Source: Candidatus Acidianus copahuensis (lineage in GTDB: Archaea; Thermoproteota; Thermoprotei_A; Sulfolobales; Sulfolobaceae). Taken from it: a DNA stretch of 42,374 bases. The notes beneath the pieces are model-generated. The model did not search any database. It was not told the DNA's origin and was given only the letters and a program-made list of their open reading frames with translations. The stretch lies in NCBI RefSeq assembly GCF_000632495.1, contig NZ_JFZT01000005.1:1-42374 (forward strand), written 5' to 3'. This document shows, piece after piece, positions 33,739 to 42,374 of the stretch (within the stretch, counting starts at the first letter, position 1; every line of letters begins with the position of its first letter). The position numbers were made by a program, and so were the translations under genes.

Positions 33739-34359
33739 ATGCATCTAATATTAGTAAGGCATGGCGAGTCTCTCTGGAATAGAGAAAACAGATTTACAGG
33801 CTGGGTAGATGTTCCTTTAACCGAAAAAGGAAGAGAAGAAGCGAAAAGAGCGGGTAAACTCATAAAGGGGTATAGGATTGATGTAGCTTATACGAGCGTC
33901 TTAAGTAGAGCAACTGAAACTCTTGATATAATCCTTGAAGAAATGGGAGTTAAAGTACCAATAATTAGAGATCAAGCGTTAAACGAGAGACATTACGGAA
34001 ACTTACAGGGGCTAAACAAGGAGGAAACTGCCAGAATATATGGGGAAGAGCAAGTAAAGGCTTGGAGAAGAAGTTACAGCATAAGACCGCCTGGAGGAGA
34101 AAGTCTAGAGGATACCCAGAAGAGAACAGTACCCTTCTTTAAGAACTGCATCTTAATGGACGTAAAGCTTGGCAAAAACGTTCTAGTAGTAGCTCACGGA
34201 AACAGTTTGAGATCTATTGTTATGTATATAGAGAATATTAGCCCAGAGAAAATTCCTTTTGTGGAGATTCCAACAGGTGTACCTATAGTTTACCTTATGA
34301 GTAAAGAAAATAAAATGATAGACAAAAAAGTGTTAAATGAGAGCAATGGCCAGAACTAA
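33739..34359 (+). CDS. gpmA: Phosphoglycerate mutase, 2,3-bisphosphoglycerate-dependent type
   Basis: 206 residues of the histidine phosphatase superfamily. LVRHGESLWNRENRFTGWVD has the phosphorylated His in RHGE. LTEKGREEAKRAG, TSVLSRATET, LNERHYGNLQGLNKEE, RRSYSIRPPGGESLEDT and VVAHGNSLRSIVMYIE are all dPGM-specific. It interconverts 3- and 2-phosphoglycerate in glycolysis and gluconeogenesis. Many archaea use the unrelated cofactor-independent enzyme, so a GpmA-type one is of note. Its 3' end overlaps that of the convergent TPR gene by 27 bases. Confidence 0.92.
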   Translation: MHLILVRHGESLWNRENRFTGWVDVPLTEKGREEAKRAGKLIKGYRIDVAYTSVLSRATETLDIILEEMGVKVPIIRDQALNERHYGNLQGLNKEETARIYGEEQVKAWRRSYSIRPPGGESLEDTQKRTVPFFKNCILMDVKLGKNVLVVAHGNSLRSIVMYIENISPEKIPFVEIPTGVPIVYLMSKENKMIDKKVLNESNGQN

Positions 34360-35082
34360 CAGCGGTATCCAAGGAATCGAAGTTTGTGATCTTTTAAAGA
34401 AATTAACGTAATAAGTCTTTCCATTTTCTAAGTAACCCATGTCTGGAGTTGGGTAATAAGTAACTCCGTTACACGTTACTGGCATAACCTTGAATTTGTA
34501 CTTTCCAGGATCAAGGTAAAGAACGTTTGTACTTGATGAAAAACCTTTACCCTCAGCGTAGATAGACCAGTTACATCCTTGGGGTAAGCCATACTCTAAA
34601 ATCTTAGGGGAGGAAACAGATGATTGAGAGGAAACCTGAGGAGAGAGTTCTGACTGGATCTGACCTCCTATTTGTTGAGGACTCTCATTTAAAGATGATA
34701 ACTCCTCTTCAATTGAACTGTTGGGGTAAACAGAGTTAACTCCTGAAAGAAGTAGGACTGCTAACTTAGTTTTTCCGTGAGAGGAAAGTATTTTAGCCTC
34801 AGTTAATATCCTCGGAATCCACTGCGAAACATCTAACCCTGTTCTTTGAGCTTGATCTATCGCCTGAACCATAACGTCTATTCCTTCTCTCATCCCTTCC
34901 TTTAGCTGGATTAGACCCATTTCGAAAATAAAGACAGGATTTGGGGATAATCTAACTGCCTCAACTATCTTCATGTAAGCTTCGTTTAACATTCCCTTAC
35001 TTTCCAAGTCAATAGCTTCGCTGTAAAGCTTGAATGCTAGGTCTTCCTTGTTCTCTTTCCGTTCATGATGATGGAAGTGCAC
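34333..35082 (-). CDS. TPR protein with beta domain and C-terminal membrane anchor
   Basis: 249 residues from a GTG at 35080-35082. The N-terminus MHFHHHERKENKED is His-rich. Residues 15-110 are helical repeats of TPR kind (AFKLYSEAIDLESKGMLNEA, YMKIVEAVRLSPNP). A Ser/Gln-rich linker follows, then a beta-rich module (LPQGCNWSIYAEGKGFSSS, YLDPGKYKFKVMPV, YYPTPDMGYLENGKTYYVNF) like the repeats at the C-terminus of thermopsin and S-layer-linked proteins. It ends with WIPLLVLAIALI, a short hydrophobic anchor without any tail. TATAAAAG is about 30 bases upstream. It likely sits in the membrane. The stop lies inside gpmA. Confidence 0.6.
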   Translation of the reverse strand: MHFHHHERKENKEDLAFKLYSEAIDLESKGMLNEAYMKIVEAVRLSPNPVFIFEMGLIQLKEGMREGIDVMVQAIDQAQRTGLDVSQWIPRILTEAKILSSHGKTKLAVLLLSGVNSVYPNSSIEEELSSLNESPQQIGGQIQSELSPQVSSQSSVSSPKILEYGLPQGCNWSIYAEGKGFSSSTNVLYLDPGKYKFKVMPVTCNGVTYYPTPDMGYLENGKTYYVNFFKRSQTSIPWIPLLVLAIALI

Positions 35083-35131
35083 ATATTAAATTGAATCCGT
35101 TCACTTTTATACTTATCCAAAAACGCTGAGT

Positions 35132-35944
35132 CTAGTACTCAGATAATGTGCCTTTCTCCCTAGCCTTCCTAAATGCGTATTTATAGGCTAAAACGCCAAT
35201 CGGTATGAGGATAACATTAAAGACCAGGAGGACTAATATTATTCCTCCTTCCTGAACTATTCCCTCTCCATCCAAGAAGGAACCTCTTAATCCTTGAAGG
35301 GCCCAAGTTAGGGGAAGGGCATAGCTTAGATAAGTCAATGGGATGGGCATGGCTGTAACCGGAAAGACAACACCTCCTAAAAGGGTAGTAAATGTTGAGA
35401 AGAAGAGGGAGATCGGATTTCCTTGTTTGATTACCATAGTAAACGCTGCTGAAAGGAAGGAAAGACCTAAAGTAGATAATATTAACAAAACTGATATAAT
35501 TATTGATGAGAGCCAATTTATGTCGTACTTTATTCCCAGTCCTAAACCTACGCTCATAATGATGAACGCATTAATTGTATTTACAGCAAATCCCCAAATA
35601 GCTGAGTAAAAGAGAAAAGAAGTTACGCCCGATCTAGATAGAACGTAATACTCTATAGTGCCGTAAAGTTGTTCGTTTCTTATCCTTCCACTTACCGTAG
35701 TTATAATTGAAGACACATAACCTTGAAACGCTAGTCCTATCACGAAAAAGCTCGTATAATCCTTTACTCCAATTCTTTCCACTAGACTGTTCCCTAAGGA
35801 CGTGCCAACAAAGTAGTAAGTGAAAACCGGTAGAACCCACGATAGGATAGTCAAAGCTACTTGAGTCCTATAGGACGTCCATACTTTGAACCCTCTAATG
35901 TATAGAAAAGAGTAAAGCTTGGTTAAAATTCCCTTACTCTCCAA
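35132..35944 (-). CDS. ABC-2 type permease
   Basis: 270 residues with six hydrophobic segments, including VALTILSWVLPVFTYYFVG, FFVIGLAFQGYVSSIITTV and LGGVVFPVTAMPIPLTYLSY. GxxFPxxxMP followed by PLTWALQGLRG is common in ABC-2/DrrB-type exporters. It is preceded by the ATPase gene with a 22-base overlap, so the two are one unit. Substrate unknown. Confidence 0.85.
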   Translation of the reverse strand: MESKGILTKLYSFLYIRGFKVWTSYRTQVALTILSWVLPVFTYYFVGTSLGNSLVERIGVKDYTSFFVIGLAFQGYVSSIITTVSGRIRNEQLYGTIEYYVLSRSGVTSFLFYSAIWGFAVNTINAFIIMSVGLGLGIKYDINWLSSIIISVLLILSTLGLSFLSAAFTMVIKQGNPISLFFSTFTTLLGGVVFPVTAMPIPLTYLSYALPLTWALQGLRGSFLDGEGIVQEGGIILVLLVFNVILIPIGVLAYKYAFRKAREKGTLSEY

Positions 35945-36846
35945 GGTCTACTCCTCCCTCTTCTTGTATCCTCTCTTTCTTCTCCTACAAAATAAACGTA
36001 TATGTCATCAAGATTGGGTTCAACCTCGTTTATGACCTTAAAGCTACTCAGGTTTTCCAACTCCCTCTCAGGAACTCTCAACGTGTAGCCGTCAACGGAT
36101 TCTGAAATAATAAATCTAGCCATTTTATCTGTTAAGGAAGAGGTCTGAACTTCAACCACCTTCCCTATTTTCCACTTTAACTCCTCTAGAGTTCCTTGCC
36201 CGACAATTTTCCCTCTCTTAATAAGAATAACCTTATCTGCTAATTCTTCTACTTCCCTTAAATAATGAGAGGACATGAGAATTGTTTTCCTACCTTTTAA
36301 CTCCTTTAAAGTAAGCCTAAACTGTCTAGCTGAGAGTAGATCTAAACCTAAAGTTGGCTCATCCATGAGAAGAACTGGTGGATCTGTCAACAAAGATCTA
36401 GCTAAGGCAAGCTTTTTCTGCATACCAGTGCTAAACTTCATGTAAGGTACATTGGACCATTGAGAAAGACCTACAAAGTCTAAAACCTCTCTTGACCTTT
36501 TTTTTGCCTCTGAAAGTGAAAGGTTTTGCAGACTTGCAAAGAAGATGAGGTTATCCATTGCGGTTAACCTGTAATAGAAGGCTCTTTCACTTACTGTAAC
36601 TAGTCCTATATTTTTTCTAACCATTTTTTCGTCCCTTGTTACGCTATATCCATTTACGAAAGCGTCTCCTGAAGTGGGAATAGTCAAGGTAGATAGAATC
36701 TTAAGAATAGTAGTTTTCCCTGCCCCGTTATGACCGACCAAAGCTGTGATGGTATTGTCCTCAGCTGTAAAATTAACTTTGTCAAGAGCAGTAACTTTCT
36801 TACCCTTGAAGCTGAATACCTTAGTGAGATCTACAGCGCTTATCAA
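35923..36846 (-). CDS. ABC transporter ATP-binding protein (DrrA-like)
   Basis: 307 residues. Walker A GHNGAGKTT, signature FSTGMQKKLALARSLL (STGMQ in place of LSGGQ), Walker B VLLMDEPTLGLD, switch His in MSSHYL. A C-terminal extension of about 80 residues (GKVVEVQTSSL to DDIYVYFVGEE) is usual for daunorubicin-type ATPases. The start codon is a TTG (36844-36846) with AATAAATCG some 20-28 bases upstream; no ATG or GTG precedes the first strand ISAVDLTKVF. It drives the permease encoded downstream. Confidence 0.88.
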   Translation of the reverse strand: MISAVDLTKVFSFKGKKVTALDKVNFTAEDNTITALVGHNGAGKTTILKILSTLTIPTSGDAFVNGYSVTRDEKMVRKNIGLVTVSERAFYYRLTAMDNLIFFASLQNLSLSEAKKRSREVLDFVGLSQWSNVPYMKFSTGMQKKLALARSLLTDPPVLLMDEPTLGLDLLSARQFRLTLKELKGRKTILMSSHYLREVEELADKVILIKRGKIVGQGTLEELKWKIGKVVEVQTSSLTDKMARFIISESVDGYTLRVPERELENLSSFKVINEVEPNLDDIYVYFVGEEREDTRRGRSRPWRVREF

Positions 36847-37560
36847 GTAAAAAACCGATATCGATTTATTGTTGAAAAATTTAAGGTTTACGATTTAAGT
36901 ACTTTGTGGAATAAATTGTAGACTAATTTAGTGTTGCCTTAAAATAGATCACCAAAGATTACCTACTTTTGTATAAATATTCTCTGGTACAAAGCCTTTG
37001 ATAATCTAAGGAGTTTACATTTATTCCACACAGTAGATTTAAGTAATATGTATACTCAACTATTTTATCTCCCTAATGCAAATTGTATAAATTCATTATA
37101 TATTGCGAAAAATATTATCAATCACCGTGTTATTGTCTCCTTTGTTGTGCTTGTAGAAGTACTTTTTCATGCTTGCTAGCCTATGCTTTACAATCCTAAA
37201 CCTCTGTTCCACCACGTTCCTTATTTTGAACTTTTCGTTTTTGTTTGGTACTCCTTGCCATTCTAGCATGTCATATCAAGTTCCCTTATGATATTATGTG
37301 AAGCATATCTTCCCCATATCTTTAGGATATATTGCTCGGTCTAACATTTGAGGGGATAAATAATATGTACCTGGATAACCTGAAATTTATATCAACTTTG
37401 TTTATATTAAGGTGATACACAATTATCGATTTTTTTACACCATTTTGTAATATAATTAATATTTTCTTCAATAAGTTAGTATAAATCCTAAAGGAATTTC
37501 AACTTTTATTTTCTATCTTTCAATAGAAAGAGAAAATCAATAAATTCTGTTCTTTGATTG
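36847..37560. other. Gap with an IS6-like relic and a spaced inverted repeat
   Basis: Besides the relic at 37096-37282, the gap holds TGTGGAATAAA at 36905-36915 and its exact reverse complement at 37020-37030, 104 bases apart. They could be ends of a small lost element. I see no intact gene. Confidence 0.4.
37096..37282 (-). pseudogene. IS6-like transposase relic, C-terminal end
   Basis: One open minus-strand stretch reads EWQGVPNKNEKFKIRNVVEQ and RFRIVKHRLASMKKYF, then ends at TAA (37096-37098). It is the same transposase family as the relic at 1690-2265 but a better preserved C-terminus. Everything upstream of the WQGVPNK block is lost. Confidence 0.6.
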
Positions 37561-38055
37561 TTAACAGGGTATATATTCTAGTTTTTCTAAATTCTTATCT
37601 ATTATGTTGCTTATCATATTATTCCATAACTCCGATAAAGTTTTACCCTTTATCTTAATAGCTAACTCGGATGCAATTTTTCTTAATCCGTAAGCACATT
37701 CCGCTACTACCGGGCACGTATTACACTGATACTTCTCAGAGTTTAAGTCCATTACAATTATACCGTCTTTGGAAGAGAATATTATACCCCTATCTATCTC
37801 CACTTTCTCACCTCTTATAATAAAGGGAAATATTGCTCTAAAGGATATGGCATTATCCTCTATCGCTCCAATTTCTTTAAGTCTTCTTAATATATAATAG
37901 TAATAGCTCCTGCTCATATTATCTTTACTTTCTTCAACTAAAACTTTCAGATATTTGTCTTCGGTTATTGCATTGAAAATCTCTCGCTTTACAAGGATGT
38001 TCCTAGATGTCTTCTTTATTGGTCTCTTTGTAACTATTAGTTTATAATCACACAT
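37561..38055 (-). CDS. Unrecognised protein with wHTH-like N-terminus and Cys motif
   Basis: 164 residues. The N-terminal part (REIFNAITEDKYLKVLVEES, SRSYYYYILRRLKEIGAIED) fits a winged helix. A beta-rich middle (VEIDRGIIFSSKDGIIVMDL) precedes YQCNTCPVVAECAYGLRKIA, with three Cys that may bind metal, and there is a last Cys at the end. I know no family name. A metal- or redox-sensing regulator is possible. It is read towards the gap at 36.8-37.5 kb, and its promoter side faces the MFS gene end. Confidence 0.6.
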   Translation of the reverse strand: MCDYKLIVTKRPIKKTSRNILVKREIFNAITEDKYLKVLVEESKDNMSRSYYYYILRRLKEIGAIEDNAISFRAIFPFIIRGEKVEIDRGIIFSSKDGIIVMDLNSEKYQCNTCPVVAECAYGLRKIASELAIKIKGKTLSELWNNMISNIIDKNLEKLEYIPC

Positions 38056-38284
38056 ATTCCACTATTAAATAAGAATTAATATATGCATTTATTTAAAAGA
38101 TTGGACTGATTTTTCTTTTTCAGCGTTTATGTTCTATATCAAAAATAATGGGCTAATCAACGTTGTTTTTAGGAAAAGTGATAAAAGTCTCTCCATTGAT
38201 AATTACAAGTTAGGTAGGACTAACCTTTTTGAGCTGTCTTTGATGAAAATATGGAAAATTAATAAAGACTTATTTTTACAAAAA

Positions 38285-39664
38285 TTATTTTGATATTTCC
38301 TCAAGCTTCTTCCCAGTGGCCTTTGGTCCCAATACAGCGAGATCTACAAATATTATCGCAATGAGTAACCATGCGAATTCGAATACAGCTAATGGACCAT
38401 GAGGTAGGAAGAAGGCTCCTATAATAATCAAGAGAAATGAAGTTGATATTCTACTCCACGCATATACGAAACCTGCCGCAGTAGTTCTAACTCTTGTAGG
38501 AAATATCTCAGCTTGATACTGATGGAAGAAATTAGAGAAATTCCAAAGTAGGAAAGCTGTAAGAAATCCTAGTGTAACAACTGCTAATAGACTATTAGCA
38601 ACGGCAAAAAGAGTACCGCTAATCCCCGATAATACGGCTGACAATATAATACCCCACTTCCTCTCTACCTTATCTATTATGAAAACGTTAAAGACGCTTC
38701 CTACGAAGAAGCCTAGAAATACTATAGCTGAATAACCAAGAGGATTATTAAACGGATATTTATCTACAATGAGACTAGGAGCAAATGTTGCGAAACCGTA
38801 AAATATGCCACCTTGTAATATCTGAAATATTAACATCATGATGGTCTTTGTTCTAATATCAGGAGCAAAGAGATCCTTAAATCTAGTGGGTTTCTCAAAG
38901 GGATCAGACTTGCTAACAACAGGTGGCAATTCTGATATTCCCTTCTCTCTCTTAACCTTTTCCTCTATTTGTGTTGTAATCATATCTGCCTCTTCAAATT
39001 TTCCATGAGTCTCTAGCCATCTAGGGGATTCCGTTAGCCTTAATCTTACCGCCCATACCATAATTCCCGCAATTCCCATGATCCATAAAGGTATTCTGAA
39101 TGAGTAATACCCAATACCGTTGCTCAATGGACCGATGTGTGCAGTAAGAGAAGTTATGTAAACTATGAATGGACCAGCAGTTACTGCGATGGTATAAATT
39201 AATGCTAACCTTGATCCTCTTTGTTTACCTTTAAACATTTCAGAACTATAACTGTCTACTAAGGGAAACTCTCCTCCAACTCCTATTCCTCCGATAAAAA
39301 CAAATAATGCTATCAGCTGCCATATTGGCATTAAGCCTGCCAATAACATTCCCAATCCGAAGACTATCTGATTATATAGAAAGACAGATCTTCTCCCTCT
39401 CTTATCAGCTAAATACCCAAATAACCAAGAACCTACAAATTCTCCTGCAAAAAATGGGGCTGGAAGAGCATATGCAGCCAATGCCCCTTTTAGACCATAG
39501 AACGTTGAGACTAGAGCTAGCAATGCTCCATTTCCTAAAAGCATTAATGTTTCTGCCCACTCTCCTGATGCGAGCATTAAGAGAAACTTTAGATGAAAAT
39601 TGCTGAAAGGTAATCTTTCTAGCCTATCTATGACGCTTCCCTCGTACTTTTTTGTTTCAGTCAT
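38285..39664 (-). CDS. MFS transporter (metabolite:proton symporter type)
   Basis: About 459 residues from ATG 39662-39664; the longer form would use a TTG at 39691. Twelve hydrophobic segments. Motif A is GYLADKRGRRSVFL between segments 2 and 3. FIGGIGVGGEFPLVDSYSSE and RLTESPRWLETHG are typical of sugar, organic-acid or aromatic-acid porters, and AEIFPTRVRTTAAGFVYAWS marks segments 10-11. It is 12-TM with a charged loop between 6 and 7. Substrate cannot be told from sequence. It stands alone. Confidence 0.9.
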   Translation of the reverse strand: MTETKKYEGSVIDRLERLPFSNFHLKFLLMLASGEWAETLMLLGNGALLALVSTFYGLKGALAAYALPAPFFAGEFVGSWLFGYLADKRGRRSVFLYNQIVFGLGMLLAGLMPIWQLIALFVFIGGIGVGGEFPLVDSYSSEMFKGKQRGSRLALIYTIAVTAGPFIVYITSLTAHIGPLSNGIGYYSFRIPLWIMGIAGIMVWAVRLRLTESPRWLETHGKFEEADMITTQIEEKVKREKGISELPPVVSKSDPFEKPTRFKDLFAPDIRTKTIMMLIFQILQGGIFYGFATFAPSLIVDKYPFNNPLGYSAIVFLGFFVGSVFNVFIIDKVERKWGIILSAVLSGISGTLFAVANSLLAVVTLGFLTAFLLWNFSNFFHQYQAEIFPTRVRTTAAGFVYAWSRISTSFLLIIIGAFFLPHGPLAVFEFAWLLIAIIFVDLAVLGPKATGKKLEEISK

Positions 39665-39889
39665 TGCGGATCGAGATATTTTCCAATTCAATTTAAGATT
39701 TTTTTTGTAAGATATCTATTCTTAGTAATTAGATCAAATCGACTCTTTAAAAATAAGTATGCATATTTTAATTTTCATTGTAATATATATAACTATGCGT
39801 TTTCATGAATGTGAACTACTTCTAACTTTCGGCTGATCTTGCTTCATTGTTAACCTTACCTTAGCCGAGGTGGAGAGCTAATTCACAGG

Positions 39890-40250
39890 ATTTAAGGCGA
39901 TTCTCATCCTGCAAGGGATATAACGTTAAATGGACCAATAAAATCACGGTCAGCAGTGAAACAACACCTTGCCTGTCTCTCTAAAAATCTCTTTATGTAA
40001 CATAAAGACGGTAGACCATAGCTTTACCAATTGAGAATTAAATTGTTCATATTATTTGTCTTGTTTTTCCAAGCAAGGGGTTTAGTTGCTTAACTTTTCC
40101 TGTTTAGTTCTTTCATCTCTTTCATAAAAACAAACCTCCTTGAACAACGTGTTGTATACTTTGTACGCTAACTCTCTAGGTGTTTAACTCCTTTGCTATT
40201 GAGTCCTCTGTGTAAGATCTAAAAAGAAACGCTATAATGAGCTAGGTAAA
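39890..40250 (-). pseudogene. tnpB relic, N-terminal half
   Basis: Minus-strand pieces FLFRSYTEDSIAKEL, LAYKVYNTLFKEVCFYERDE, YEQFNSQLVK and YRLYVTKRDFLE match N-terminal TnpB in order through at least four frameshifts. The flanks, 39665-39890 and 40250-40490, are AT-rich; the last part carries the promoter of the following ABC genes (CTTTAATAG near 40461). Confidence 0.55.
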
Positions 40251-40490
40251 AAATATGTTTATTTCTATAAAATGGTATCCATCCACAACCTATGAGGGTC
40301 TTCCCATTAACTCCCAAGAGATGAGGATGGAACGTCAATGTTTATATCTTAAAAGATTTTCATTTTATATAACATTTAGGGTATTATCATTAATATTATA
40401 GATTTAGTTGTATAATCTTGTTTTATAAATCTTATTGTATAAATTTCTATTTACAGAAGACTTTAATAGGGGACTTTTAAACCTTTATAC

Positions 40491-41321
40491 GTGGAAGCAC
40501 TAATCGATGTTCAACATGTCTGGAAGTTATATGGAAAGTTTGTAGCAAATGAAGATATATCATTAACATTATATAAAGGAGAGATAGTTTCACTTCTTGG
40601 ACCTAATGGAGCTGGGAAAACAACGCTTGTAAAACAACTTTATGGGGAGCTATTGCCCAATAAGGGTAAAATCACAGTTCTTGGGAATAACCCAACTAAT
40701 AGAAAAATTATGAAGTCGATAGGCATAATACCTCAGGAAGTCCAACCATATGAAGATTTAACCGTATGGGATAACATATATTACTTAGGGAAAATAAAAG
40801 GGGTTAAAACGAAGCAAATCTATGAGCGCGGTGAGGATCTCCTAAGAAAGTTAGAACTCTTAGAAAAAAGAAATACTCTCGCTATGAAATTATCGGGTGG
40901 TATGAAGAGAAAATTACTTTTAGCCACTTCACTAATAAATGACCCAAAACTTGTTATCCTTGATGAGCCCACGACTGGACTAGATGCAAGAGCTAGACGA
41001 GAGGTTTGGAATATCCTGCTCGGACTTAAGAAAGAGGGAAAGAGCATATTGCTTACAACACATTATTTGGACGAAGCTGAAAAATTATCGGATAGAATAT
41101 ATTTTATAAATAGAAAAATAGTAATTGAAGGTTTAACTTCTGAAATAAAGGAAAAGTTTTCTGACTGGTATGAGCTTATAGATTATGATTCTGGAAAAAC
41201 AATTAGAATAAAAGGTGAAGATGAATTAAAGAAAGTTATTTCTAATCTTAACGGAAAATTCGAGGTAAGGTTACCTTCTTTAGAAGAAATTTACTTAGAG
41301 GTGTTTAAGGATGTTTCGTGA
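40491..41321 (+). CDS. ABC transporter ATP-binding protein
   Basis: 276 residues from a GTG. Walker A GPNGAGKTT, Q-loop IPQEVQPYEDL, signature LSGGMKRKLLLATSL, Walker B LVILDEPTTGLD, switch His LTTHYLDEAE. The C-terminal 60 residues form the extension of ABC-2-type ATPases. It overlaps the permease gene by 11 bases. With the pairs at 6.6 and 35.1 kb this is the third ABC export unit of the window. Confidence 0.9.
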   Translation: MEALIDVQHVWKLYGKFVANEDISLTLYKGEIVSLLGPNGAGKTTLVKQLYGELLPNKGKITVLGNNPTNRKIMKSIGIIPQEVQPYEDLTVWDNIYYLGKIKGVKTKQIYERGEDLLRKLELLEKRNTLAMKLSGGMKRKLLLATSLINDPKLVILDEPTTGLDARARREVWNILLGLKKEGKSILLTTHYLDEAEKLSDRIYFINRKIVIEGLTSEIKEKFSDWYELIDYDSGKTIRIKGEDELKKVISNLNGKFEVRLPSLEEIYLEVFKDVS

Positions 41322-42021
41322 ATTCTTTTACTTGTTAGCTATGGAATTCAAGCAAACTAAGGCATATCTGCCTGTAGCTTTATTTTTCTCTGTTATATTT
41401 CCTATTGGAATACTCATAGCCTTCGGATACATAACATCCTCTCCGTTTAAGACATATATAATTTCTGGTACGATAGCGTTCTACATTAGTATAGGAACTA
41501 CGTTAAGTGTGGCTCAAACTATAGCTAACGAAAGAGAAGTAGGTAGAATATCGTTAATATCTGCTTCAGGTATTCCAAGAGAGTTATACATCTTATCCAT
41601 AGCAATCTCAAATGGTATTACTACTCTTTTAATTGTTCCTATATTACTTATAGCTGGATCACTCTTATTGCATATCGTGGTTGCCTCTCCCACTTATTTG
41701 ATAATATCTATCCTCTCCTCAATATTTATGGGTATGATGTTCGGTACACTTATCGGATTTGGATTTAGAACGTTAAGAGAGGTAAACCAATACTCACAGA
41801 TAATTTCATTTGGTCTAGCTTTCTTTGCTCCAGTCTATTTTCCTTTCTATTTCGTGCCTCTACCATTTAGATATCTTACATTGCTCGAACCAACTACTTA
41901 TGTTTCTCAGGCAGTTTCCTCCGCATTGCAAGGCAATACAATATCGTTATTGTGGTCGCTAGGTGCATTAATTTACGGGATAATCTTCTTAATAGCTACA
42001 AACTACGTGATCAGAAAGTGA
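41311..42021 (+). CDS. ABC-2 type permease
   Basis: 236 residues, about six membrane segments, starting FYLLAMEFKQTKAYLPVALF and ending LWSLGALIYGIIFLIATNYV. ANEREVGRISLISASGIPRE after the second segment is the ABC-2 coupling helix. It forms the channel for the ATPase encoded just upstream. Substrate unknown. Confidence 0.85.
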   Translation: MFREFFYLLAMEFKQTKAYLPVALFFSVIFPIGILIAFGYITSSPFKTYIISGTIAFYISIGTTLSVAQTIANEREVGRISLISASGIPRELYILSIAISNGITTLLIVPILLIAGSLLLHIVVASPTYLIISILSSIFMGMMFGTLIGFGFRTLREVNQYSQIISFGLAFFAPVYFPFYFVPLPFRYLTLLEPTTYVSQAVSSALQGNTISLLWSLGALIYGIIFLIATNYVIRK

Positions 42022-42339
42022 AGTTTTAGAAAAATGCGTAAGGAATTCATAGTCTTCATATGAGATTAATTGGCATATATTAATTTGTTAAGAGTCCAAA
42101 TAAATAATTCCGTAGTATGAGCACTAATTCTGTTCAAAGTAAAGAACTTTCTATCCTTCATGAGAAACAGTTCCAGATCACCGTAAGAACACAAAGATGA
42201 ATGTATAATTACTTCCATAATATTTATCAATCATGTTTAAAGTAAAAAGTTTATTTAATTTTTAATAAAAAAAAAAAAAAAAATAATAGAAAAAGTTATA
42301 AGCTTTTACTATAATATTTTCTATATAAAGGTGCTTAAA
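42022..42339. other. Gap with a short ORF and a 17-A run
   Basis: A 27-codon frame (ATG 42117 to TGA 42200 region, MSTNSVQSKELS...) has AAATAAATAA some 20 bases upstream, so it may be the stump of a lost gene. A run of 17 A at 42267-42283 follows. No other gene is seen. Confidence 0.4.
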
Positions 42340-42374
42340 ATGGATGTAAAAATGTTAAATAAGTTTATACTTAT
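42340..42374 (+). CDS. Start of a gene cut by the window edge
   Basis: ATG 42340 (or GTG 42331) opens a frame MDVKMLNKFIL that reaches the edge. AAGGTG lies just before it, and TATATAA at 42322-42328. The hydrophobic beginning may be a signal peptide. Too short to identify. Confidence 0.35.
   Translation, partial: MDVKMLNKFIL

Noticed and set aside
35217..35840. Three open frames across the ABC permease gene
   Set aside because: Shadows of the minus-strand permease, which has six membrane segments and is coupled to its ATPase.
42267..42283. Run of 17 A
   Set aside because: Simple low-complexity sequence in an AT-rich gap; no sign of function beyond a possible terminator on the minus strand.

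Overview
The window is AT-rich archaeal DNA that I place in the Sulfolobales (Crenarchaeota/Thermoproteota). The reasons are an archaeal Elp3, a ThermoDBP-like DUF2258 protein, YkgJ, DUF302 and AbrB-type small proteins, a long archaeal RfbA, tnpB remnants of IS200/IS605/IS1341 type, and many genes that start 20-30 bp downstream of a TATA-like box, as leaderless transcripts do. I cannot fix the genus. There are no rRNA or tRNA genes and no CRISPR array that I can see. Spaced by long decayed stretches, it reads as an accessory region with a few housekeeping genes in it.

Layout. 1-2.3 kb: the C-terminal end of a tnpB with its right-end hairpin, then relics of a HepT (HEPN) toxin, an MFS transporter, a VapB-type antitoxin and an IS6-like transposase. 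2.4-3.7 kb: a DUF234-type archaeal ATPase. 3.7-5.6 kb: nearly gene-free, with a perfect 24-bp palindrome. 5.6-6.5 kb: a glycosyltransferase. 6.6-9.6 kb: a compact divergent locus. An ABC exporter (permease and ATPase) is read leftwards. A 45-residue peptide ORF, a SagB-like nitroreductase, a polytopic membrane protein and a winged-helix regulator are read rightwards. A near-perfect inverted repeat lies between the two TATA boxes. I regard this as the best candidate for an undescribed system: a regulated, modified-peptide (RiPP-like) export locus without a YcaO. 10-11.5 kb: Elp3. 12.3-16 kb: an unrecognised protein, then a winged-helix/coiled-coil protein coupled to an ATPase-nuclease gene whose frame is broken at a run of seven T. 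16.8 kb: an M19 dipeptidase. 18.2-21.7 kb: the complete dTDP-L-rhamnose set rfbC / rfbB-rfbD-rfbA from a 37-bp divergent promoter. 22.5-24.3 kb: a PD-(D/E)XK nuclease fused to a Schlafen-group-3 (DUF2075) helicase, with an overlapping 50-residue ORF upstream. 24.5-29.5 kb: a Trm9-like methyltransferase, a TusA-like protein, a cupin, a stand-alone PEP-synthase N-terminal domain, a CAP-superfamily protein and two divergent DUF1059 genes. 30-35 kb: a disulfide oxidoreductase, YkgJ protein, DUF2258 protein, AbrB protein, DUF302 protein, Cys-rich small protein, dPGM and a TPR membrane-anchored protein. 35-42 kb: two further ABC-2 export systems, an unrecognised Cys-containing wHTH protein and an MFS transporter.

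Mobile DNA: at least five degraded tnpB copies on the minus strand (about 9.8, 11.7, 16.3, 17.9 and 40.1 kb), two IS6-like relics (1.7-2.3 and 37.2 kb) and one unassigned transposase relic (22 kb) explain most long non-coding gaps. Coordinates of relics are approximate because they were read by eye through stops and frameshifts.
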